NCBI RefSeq assembly: GCF_000248075.1
Contig: NZ_BAFB01000232.1
Coordinates: forward strand, 1-39,415
Length of the DNA: 39,415 nucleotides
DNA from: Gordonia otitidis NBRC 100426
GTDB taxonomy: Bacteria; Actinomycetota; Actinomycetes; Mycobacteriales; Mycobacteriaceae
Direction: 5' to 3'
This document shows positions 34,324 to 39,415 of the stretch, one piece after another. Under the pieces are notes generated by a model. The model was given only the letters and a program-made list of their open reading frames with translations. It had not been told where the DNA came from and ran no database searches. Position 1 is the stretch's first letter. Every line of letters begins with the position of its first letter. The translations under genes were made by a program, and so were the position numbers.

Positions 34324-34358
34324 GCCTCCCACCTGTTCACGCAGGTGGGAGGCTTTTT
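34324..34358 (+). terminator. Intrinsic terminator of ssrA
   Basis: GCCTCCCACCTG (34324-34335) pairs perfectly with CAGGTGGGAGGC (34342-34353) and is followed by TTTTT, a classical rho-independent terminator beginning 7 bases after the tmRNA end. Confidence 0.95.
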
Positions 34359-34454
34359 ATGTGGTTTCGGTACGATCAGGCGAGCTCTGATATCTTCGCT
34401 ACGCGGACCGTGTGCCGATGTCGATTCACGTCGCACGACAGGGGTGCATCACGC

Positions 34455-35057
34455 TCAGCGGCCGCCGTACATCGTCAGCCAGATCGAACGGGCCATCGCC
34501 GCGGCGAATGCACGATCGTCGGTGTCGTCGTCGAGCTGCATGATGTCCGAGAATCCGGCCTGCATGCCGACGACGATGAAGCGGGCGGTCTGGTCGGGCT
34601 TGATGTCGGCGGAGACGAGTCCCGCGGCCTGCTCGGTACGGATGCGGTCGGCGATGTCGGCCATGTAGTTCTGTAGGCCGCGCCGAAAACTGTCCCCGAA
34701 CCTTGCGTCGGTGCTCGTCGTCTCGAGGTAGGCGCGCCAGATCACCCGGTACCGACGTGCTGAGCCGAACAGCTCTGCGATGACGTCGGTGAGCGTTTCC
34801 GGTTGGGCCTGCGAGGGATGCTTCCAGTAGCGGTCCGCTGCGGCGACGAACTCCTCGAGGAGTGGTGTGGTCAGTTGCAGGATGAGAGCGGTCTTGTCCG
34901 GGAACCACTGATAGAACGTCGATCGCGAGACGTCGGCTGCCTCGAGGATGCGTTCGACGGGGATGTCGGCGTAATGCTCTCCGGTCGCCAGGATTGCTGA
35001 TGTCGCAGCGAGAATTCTGCTCTGCGACATCGTTTTCCGCCTAGCGGCACCTGGCAT
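34455..35057 (-). CDS. TetR/AcrR family transcriptional regulator
   Basis: This is a protein of about 200 residues. The N-terminal helix-turn-helix (RILAATSAILATGEHYADIPVERILEAADVSRSTFYQWFPDKTALI) is the typical TetR DNA-binding domain. The C-terminal helical ligand domain (VIWRAYLETTSTDARFGDSFRRGL, FIVVGMQAGFSDIMQL) has no assignable ligand. ATG 35057 is preferred: TAGCGT lies just upstream, consistent with a leaderless start; ATG 35030 (MSQSRI) is an alternative. It converges on the ssrA terminator and lies 81 bases downstream of the alpha/beta hydrolase on the same strand. Whether it binds the fadE24 operator is unknown. Confidence 0.9.
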   Translation of the reverse strand: MPGAARRKTMSQSRILAATSAILATGEHYADIPVERILEAADVSRSTFYQWFPDKTALILQLTTPLLEEFVAAADRYWKHPSQAQPETLTDVIAELFGSARRYRVIWRAYLETTSTDARFGDSFRRGLQNYMADIADRIRTEQAAGLVSADIKPDQTARFIVVGMQAGFSDIMQLDDDTDDRAFAAAMARSIWLTMYGGR

Positions 35058-35138
35058 GCGCAACACGCTACCGCGCTGATCCGCCGCGAGGCGCGCAGTA
35101 CGGACAGCGCATGGCACCCGTCGTTGAAGTTCTGTCGA

Positions 35139-35738
35139 TCAGCCGACATCATCGATCGCGCGCCGGACGAACTCCAAGGCTGCGTCCTGCCACAGGAGGA
35201 CGTGGTCGAGCATCGCGTGGTGTCCGTGCGGCACCGAGACGAACGTCGCGTCGTAGCCGTTGTCGCGCAGTTCGGCGATGCCCTCTGCCGTCCGTCGCGG
35301 CGAGGTGAGGGTGTCGGCGTCACCGTGGATCGCGCGGACTCGTACACCGCGCCGGATTCGACGCCAGTCGTGGTGTTGCCACCACGGCGCCAGTGCGAGT
35401 ATTGCGACGACCCGCGCGTCGGCACCGAGATGCGCTGCGACCCGGCCGCCCATCGAATGACCGATGAGCGCGACGGGCACCCCGGGGTGTTCCGAGGTGA
35501 TCTCGTCGAGAGCAGCGCGCGCATACGGCATGGGGCTTTCCTGACCGCCGTTCCAGCCGTAGACCCTGTACCGGACCTGTCGAACGTCGACGGCGCCACG
35601 AAAGCGGGCTCGGATAGACCACGTGAACGGATACATGCGCAACGCTGTGCCCTGCGTTGGACTGAACGGACGGTAGCTGTGATCGGTGCCGCCGGGGAGA
35701 ACGAGCACGGTGAGTCGCGGGGTCATCGTCTCCAGCAT
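35139..35738 (-). CDS. Alpha/beta hydrolase
   Basis: This is a protein of about 199 residues. [15 protein letters not shown] opens the fold. [15 protein letters not shown] carries the GHSMG nucleophile elbow, [10 protein letters not shown] the catalytic Asp region, and [11 protein letters not shown] the His. The family is broad (esterases, lipases, haloperoxidase-like), and the substrate cannot be named. ATG 35738 is chosen with ATG 35726 as an alternative preceded by GGAG. It is divergent from pgm, and the gap of about 60 bases must hold both promoters. Confidence 0.85.
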   Translation of the reverse strand: MLETMTPRLTVLVLPGGTDHSYRPFSPTQGTALRMYPFTWSIRARFRGAVDVRQVRYRVYGWNGGQESPMPYARAALDEITSEHPGVPVALIGHSMGGRVAAHLGADARVVAILALAPWWQHHDWRRIRRGVRVRAIHGDADTLTSPRRTAEGIAELRDNGYDATFVSVPHGHHAMLDHVLLWQDAALEFVRRAIDDVG

Positions 35739-35796
35739 GCCGCCCGCGGTACAAGTGACTGACGTCGACGCCCGGTTTCGGGCACAATCTAGAGAT

Positions 35797-37437
35797 ATGG
35801 CTTCCCCACGTGCCGGCACTCCGGCTCTGCCCGAAGACCTCATCGACGTCGACGCGGTAGTCGGCGCCTACTACGACAAGGTGCCGGACCCGAACGACCC
35901 GGGCCAGCGGGTGGTGTTCGGAACGTCCGGGCACAGGGGATCGAGTCTCGACACCGCATTCAACGAAGCGCACATTCTCGCGATCACCCAGGCGATCGTC
36001 GAACACCGGAAGGGTGCGGGCATCACAGGCCCGCTGTTCATCGGTTTCGACACCCACGCGTTGTCGGTTCCGGCGTGGCAGTCGGCTCTCGAGGTCCTCG
36101 TCGCGAACGGGGTGACGGTCTTCACGGCCGAGGACGACACCTACACTCCGACTCCTGCGATCAGTCACGCCATCCTGACGTTCAACGCCGCCAATCCCGG
36201 TGTCGAATCCGACGGCATCGTCGTCACACCTTCACACAACCCGCCGCGTGACGGTGGGTTCAAATACGATCCTCCGTCGGGTGGTCCTGCCGACACGACG
36301 ACCACGACGTGGATCGCCAACCGTGCCAACGACTTGCTCGCGGCGAAACTCGATGGCGTCGCACGTGTTCCGTTCGACAAAGCCCGACATGACGATCTGG
36401 TGCACAACTACTCGTTCGTCATGAATTACACCGACGGTCTGGCCTCCGTCGTCGACATGGAGGCGATCCGCAACGCGGGCATCCGGATCGGCGCCGACCC
36501 TCTCGGCGGCGCGTCGGTAGGGTACTGGGCGGCCATCGGATTCCGGTACAACCTCGACAAGCTCACTGTCGTGAATCCGACTGTGGACCCGACGTTTTCG
36601 TTCATGACACTCGACACCGACGGCCAGATCCGCATGGACTGCTCGTCACCGGACGCCATGGCGTCGCTCATCGATTCACGTGATTCGTACGACATCGCGA
36701 CCGGCAACGACACCGACGCCGACCGTCATGGCATCGTCACGCCCGACGGCGGACTGATGAACCCCAATCACTATCTGGCCGTGGCGATCGACTACCTGTA
36801 CACGCATCGATCCAACTGGTCGCCCGAAGCGGCGGTCGGAAAGACGCTGGTCAGTTCGAGTCTCATCGACCGTGTCGTCGCCGGGATCGGGCGCAAGCTC
36901 ATCGAGGTCCCGGTGGGATTCAAATGGTTCGTCGACGGTCTGCTCGACGGCAGCATCGCTTTCGGGGGAGAGGAGAGCGCCGGCGCGTCGTTCCTCACAT
37001 TCGACGGTGGTCCGTGGTCGACCGACAAGGACGGCATCATCATGGCGTTGCTGGCATCGGAGATCCTCGCGGTCACCGGCAAGACACCGTCGCAGCGCTA
37101 CCGGGAGCTGGCCGCCGAGTACGGCGAATCCGCTTATGCCAGAACGGATGCACCTGCCACTCGCGAGCAGAAGGCCGTGCTCGCGAACCTCTCGGCCGAC
37201 CAGATCACGGCCACCGACCTCGCGGGCGACCCCATCACCGCCGTGATGACGAAAGCGCCGGGCAACAACGCTCCCATCGGTGGGGTGAAGGTGACGACCG
37301 CCGATGCCTGGTTCGCGGCGAGACCGTCCGGGACCGAGGACAAGTACAAGATCTATGCGGAGTCCTTCAAGGGAGTCGATCACCTCGCGAGGGTCCAGGA
37401 GCAGGCGCAGGAGGTCGTCGACGCCGCCCTGTCCTGA
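35797..37437 (+). CDS. pgm: Phosphoglucomutase (alpha-D-glucose phosphate-specific)
   Basis: This 546-residue enzyme interconverts glucose 1-phosphate and glucose 6-phosphate. The phosphoserine loop is TPSHNPP with S146, and the metal site is [10 protein letters not shown] (DxDxD). The sugar-binding loop is [10 protein letters not shown], and the phosphate-binding loop is [16 protein letters not shown]. Length and the S146 position match E. coli Pgm. It feeds glycogen, trehalose and cell-wall sugar-nucleotide synthesis. The ATG at 35797 follows CAATCT by 7 bases, consistent with a leaderless transcript; in-frame codons further upstream lack support. Confidence 0.96.
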   Translation: MASPRAGTPALPEDLIDVDAVVGAYYDKVPDPNDPGQRVVFGTSGHRGSSLDTAFNEAHILAITQAIVEHRKGAGITGPLFIGFDTHALSVPAWQSALEVLVANGVTVFTAEDDTYTPTPAISHAILTFNAANPGVESDGIVVTPSHNPPRDGGFKYDPPSGGPADTTTTTWIANRANDLLAAKLDGVARVPFDKARHDDLVHNYSFVMNYTDGLASVVDMEAIRNAGIRIGADPLGGASVGYWAAIGFRYNLDKLTVVNPTVDPTFSFMTLDTDGQIRMDCSSPDAMASLIDSRDSYDIATGNDTDADRHGIVTPDGGLMNPNHYLAVAIDYLYTHRSNWSPEAAVGKTLVSSSLIDRVVAGIGRKLIEVPVGFKWFVDGLLDGSIAFGGEESAGASFLTFDGGPWSTDKDGIIMALLASEILAVTGKTPSQRYRELAAEYGESAYARTDAPATREQKAVLANLSADQITATDLAGDPITAVMTKAPGNNAPIGGVKVTTADAWFAARPSGTEDKYKIYAESFKGVDHLARVQEQAQEVVDAALS

Positions 37438-37482
37438 AACGGTGGTGCTGTCGTGAATCGTCGGTGCGTTACGCTCGCCCCT

Positions 37483-37512
37483 GGTGCCCGCTGTCGATCG
37501 GTGGCGGGCACC
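37483..37512 (+). other. Hairpin between pgm and the DsbA-like gene
   Basis: GGTGCCCGC (37483-37491) pairs perfectly with GCGGGCACC (37504-37512) over a 12-base loop. No T-run follows. A -10-like TTACGCT (37469-37475) lies just before it, so it is in the likely leader of the DsbA-like gene rather than a clear pgm terminator. Confidence 0.55.
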
Positions 37513-37555
37513 GGCCTCGCCACCGGGGCGCGGCGAACACCACGAAGGATGATCT

Positions 37556-38305
37556 GTGACTGACAGGCGCAAGCCACGGCCCGCATCGACGTCGAAGTAC
37601 CAGCCTCGGGCGACGTCGAGCACGTCGACCTACGTGCTGCTGGGAATCGCGGTGGTGGTGGTGATCGCGTTGGTGGTTGGAGGGGTGCTCTGGAACCGCA
37701 ACCGCGACCAGGGCGGCACGGCCAACGAGCAGGTCCTCAATTCCAACGCCGCATTGATCATCGGTGCGCCCGACGCCAAGACGACGATCGACGTCTTCGA
37801 GGACTTCATGTGCCCCGTGTGCAAGCAGTTCGAGCAACAGTCAGGGCAGGCGATCGTCGGTGCCGTCGACGCCGGGAAGCTGCGCGTGCGGTACCACATG
37901 CTGAACTTCCTGAATCGTCAGTCGGCGTCGGGGGACTACTCGAGTCGGGCGGCGGGCGCGTTGCAATGTGTTGGCGCAGGCGAGAATCGCGAGGTCTTCT
38001 TCAAGTACCACACCGCATTGTTCGCGGATCAGCCCAAGGAGGGCAGCGACTCCGACCCGTCGAACGCCGATCTGTCGACGATCGCGGCCGCACAGGGCGC
38101 CAGTGCGGCGACGCAGAAATGCATCACCGACGGCGCCAAGGTCGCCGAGGGTGAGAAGGCAGCAGAAGAATCCCAGAACCAGCTCGCCAAGGCGACTGGT
38201 GGGCAGGTGGCAACACCGACGGTGCTCTCGGGTGGCGAACCCGTCAACGGAATCCTCGACGGTACCGGATGGCTCGACAAGCTTCTCGGCAAAGCGAGCG
38301 AGTGA
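37556..38305 (+). CDS. Membrane-anchored DsbA/DsbG-like thioredoxin-fold protein
   Basis: This is a 249-residue protein. The basic N terminus is followed by a membrane anchor (YVLLGIAVVVVIALVVGGVLW, about 27-46). The thioredoxin fold has the active site FEDFMCPVCKQFE (C86-P-V-C89), a helical insertion with AGALQCVG and ATQKCITDG cysteines, and the cis-Pro ATPTVLSGGEPVNG. Similar actinobacterial proteins act in disulfide formation or isomerisation outside the membrane. The additional two cysteines may form a structural disulfide. GTG 37556 follows AAGGA by 6 bases. The gene is downstream of pgm on the same strand. Confidence 0.9.
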   Translation: MTDRRKPRPASTSKYQPRATSSTSTYVLLGIAVVVVIALVVGGVLWNRNRDQGGTANEQVLNSNAALIIGAPDAKTTIDVFEDFMCPVCKQFEQQSGQAIVGAVDAGKLRVRYHMLNFLNRQSASGDYSSRAAGALQCVGAGENREVFFKYHTALFADQPKEGSDSDPSNADLSTIAAAQGASAATQKCITDGAKVAEGEKAAEESQNQLAKATGGQVATPTVLSGGEPVNGILDGTGWLDKLLGKASE

Positions 38306-38447
38306 TCGCCTTGCCGTAATGGCAAGAGCACAACCTGCAGCGACGCGCACTCACAAAGATCCGAAATCGCTCGATCGTCGGCGTAGTGGTGGCACCCTTG
38401 GTATCACTTGTTATGAGGGGCTTTCATCCGAGGCGGTGACGTAAGCG

Positions 38448-38975
38448 ATGGCCGGACCAGACGACAGTCAGGACAACACGCACTCCGATCGACCGGACAG
38501 ACCAACGACAGGGAGCGCCGACGCCGCATCAGCCGACGCCCGGTCGACCAGTGCGGCGTCGACCGGAGCCACGGCGGATTCGGCGCCGTCTGATTCCACA
38601 CTCTTGGACGGCTACTACGTACGTCGAATCTTCTGGGCGTTGGTGGGCATAGCCGTTCTCTCCCTGGGGTCGGCCGTACTTCGCGTCGGCCAGGTCGGCG
38701 TCGACCCGTACACCGCCGCGAACATCGGCGACGTCGAGTCCGGTGACGCCACGGTCGGGGGCTCTCTCCTCGGCATGCTGATCGGCGTGCTCGGCGGGCC
38801 CCTCGGAGTCCTGCTCGGGTTCGGCCTCGGCGCTGCGGGCGGTGCGCTCGTGGATGCGAGCCGTTCAGACGATATCGACGACGCGATCACCGAGTTCGGC
38901 AAGACGGTTCGAAAGGCCGAGAAGAAGGAGAAGCGCGACGAGCGCGTCCAGAAGCTCAAGGCGAAGTTCTCGTGA
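38448..38975 (+). CDS. Membrane protein, possible YczE-like/DUF1269-like chimera
   Basis: This is a 175-residue protein. The N-terminal 50 residues are Ser/Thr/Ala/Asp-rich and disordered. RIFWALVGIAVLSLGSAVLRVGQVGVDPYTAANIG resembles the first helix and loop of YczE/YitT membrane proteins (G..lGvdP.ta pattern). From about residue 100, GGSLLGMLIGVLGGPLGVLLGFGLGAAGGALVDASRSDDIDDAITEFG resembles DUF1269-type membrane proteins with a glycine-rich hairpin, and the tail is basic (KAEKKEKRDERVQKLKAKF). The two resemblances are by eye. The combination suggests a fusion or truncation, but a lineage-specific family is also possible. A perfect terminator follows. Confidence 0.7.
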   Translation: MAGPDDSQDNTHSDRPDRPTTGSADAASADARSTSAASTGATADSAPSDSTLLDGYYVRRIFWALVGIAVLSLGSAVLRVGQVGVDPYTAANIGDVESGDATVGGSLLGMLIGVLGGPLGVLLGFGLGAAGGALVDASRSDDIDDAITEFGKTVRKAEKKEKRDERVQKLKAKFS

Positions 38976-38992
38976 GCTGAAACTCATCCTGA

Positions 38993-39033
38993 CACAACGC
39001 GACCCCTTCGTTCATCGAAGGGGTCGCGTTGTG
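38993..39033 (+). terminator. Perfect 18-bp hairpin terminator
   Basis: CACAACGCGACCCCTTCG (38993-39010) pairs with 39016-39033 around the loop TTCAT, 17 bases after the preceding stop codon. A T-rich tail is lacking (CTCTGAA follows). Confidence 0.8.
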
Positions 39034-39040
39034 CTCTGAA

Positions 39041-39068
39041 CAGATTCTGGACTGCAGATTCTGGACCG
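39041..39068. repeat. 14-bp tandem repeat near the window end
   Basis: CAGATTCTGGACTG (39041-39054) is followed by CAGATTCTGGACCG (39055-39068), one mismatch apart. It lies directly after the terminator hairpin. Confidence 0.9.
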
Positions 39069-39338
39069 CAAAGTGGGGCCGGACTCGCGTCATGTGTATG
39101 CGTAATACCTTTCTATACTTGTAATGCATTGTGGCACAAAGAATAACGGCGAATGTTCGCTGTTTGTCCCGATCGCTTCTGTGTCGACGCATCCCCGACG
39201 ACGTTCTGCAGCATCCGTGTCCAACAAAGATCGTGCCGTCACTCACCGTGCTCAGACGACACCGAAACTTGTCGGTGGCATCGGATAGCGTAGAACGTGT
39301 ATTCGATAGATGCATCAAAAAGCCGGGGGTGACAACGG
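39069..39338. other. Relatively AT-rich intergenic region
   Basis: These 270 bases are visibly less GC-rich than the rest (for example TATGCGTAATACCTTTCTAT) and have no supported gene. A possible promoter for a rightward gene is TTGTCG at about 39269-39274 with TAGAAC about 16 bases later. The change in composition may mark a promoter region or transferred DNA beyond the edge. Confidence 0.5.
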
Positions 39339-39415
39339 ATGAGCGGCGAGTGCGGTGGTGATGACGTCGACGAGGGCAATGCCCGCGGTGACAGCGCACG
39401 CGATGCTGGGAGTGA
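39339..39415 (+). CDS. Possible gene start, truncated by window edge
   Basis: ATG 39339 opens MSGECGGDDVDEGNARGDSA and stays open to the edge, after GGGGGTGACAACGG. A second open frame starts at ATG 39361 (MTSTRAMPAVTAHAML) and looks like a signal-like N terminus. The two cannot be told apart from 77 bases. Confidence 0.3.
   Translation, partial: MSGECGGDDVDEGNARGDSARDAGS

Overview
This window comes from a high-GC actinobacterium of the order Mycobacteriales. A Gordonia- or Williamsia-like genome is the best guess from gene content and protein resemblance; the genus is inference. Two blocks follow the gene order I recall for Mycobacterium tuberculosis: nudC / mycoredoxin / uvrD2 / whiB7 / ABC1 kinase / TOMM-cyclodehydratase-like protein / zincin / PDZ-Lon protease / UPF0182, and fadE24-fadE23 / hisN / prfB / MscS / ftsE / ftsX / smpB / ssrA, with the crcB pair and pgm also present. 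Many genes begin directly at an ATG or GTG placed 6-10 bases after a -10-like hexamer, the leaderless style common in this order.

Layout. 1-2830: the nudC 3' end, mycoredoxin and the UvrD2 helicase. 2823-3794: whiB7 with its AT-rich autoregulatory promoter, a 570-base leader carrying a long upstream ORF, an intrinsic attenuator and two mini-ORFs, and a terminator. 3882-5535: a DUF222/HNH nuclease-like gene broken by one extra base. 5777-9896: a minus-strand run of ABC1/UbiB kinase, TOMM E1-like protein and DUF2342 zincin. 10116-15072: PDZ/Lon-like membrane protease, PPA1309-family protein and the large UPF0182 membrane protein. 15262-16505: initiator tRNA-fMet, an Lsr2 paralogue and DUF2630. 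16537-20085: propionyl-CoA synthetase, then a fluoride-response unit (crcB riboswitch, two CrcB subunits, universal stress protein). 20205-22951: a paired acyl-CoA dehydrogenase operon under a strong TetR-type palindrome. 23052-26223: DUF2752 protein, MBL hydrolase, VOC protein, HisN phosphatase and a small membrane protein. 26307-31334: prfB, MscS channel, Pro-rich membrane protein, ftsE, ftsX and smpB. 31331-34358: a GH27 lipoprotein, an antigen-85-like secreted esterase and tmRNA (ssrA), the partner of SmpB. 34455-39415: TetR regulator, alpha/beta hydrolase, phosphoglucomutase, a membrane-anchored DsbA-like thioredoxin, an apparent membrane-protein chimera, and a possible gene start at the edge.

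Functional themes are ribosome stress and rescue (whiB7 attenuation, prfB, smpB with tmRNA), cell division (FtsEX), fluoride export, and acyl-CoA metabolism. The most notable structures not explained by the genes are the whiB7 leader with its nested short ORFs, a set of unrelated short tandem repeats (14-23 bp, 2-4 copies) in promoters, gene ends and coding tips, a near-perfect 39-bp TetR-type operator, and the single-base break in the HNH gene.
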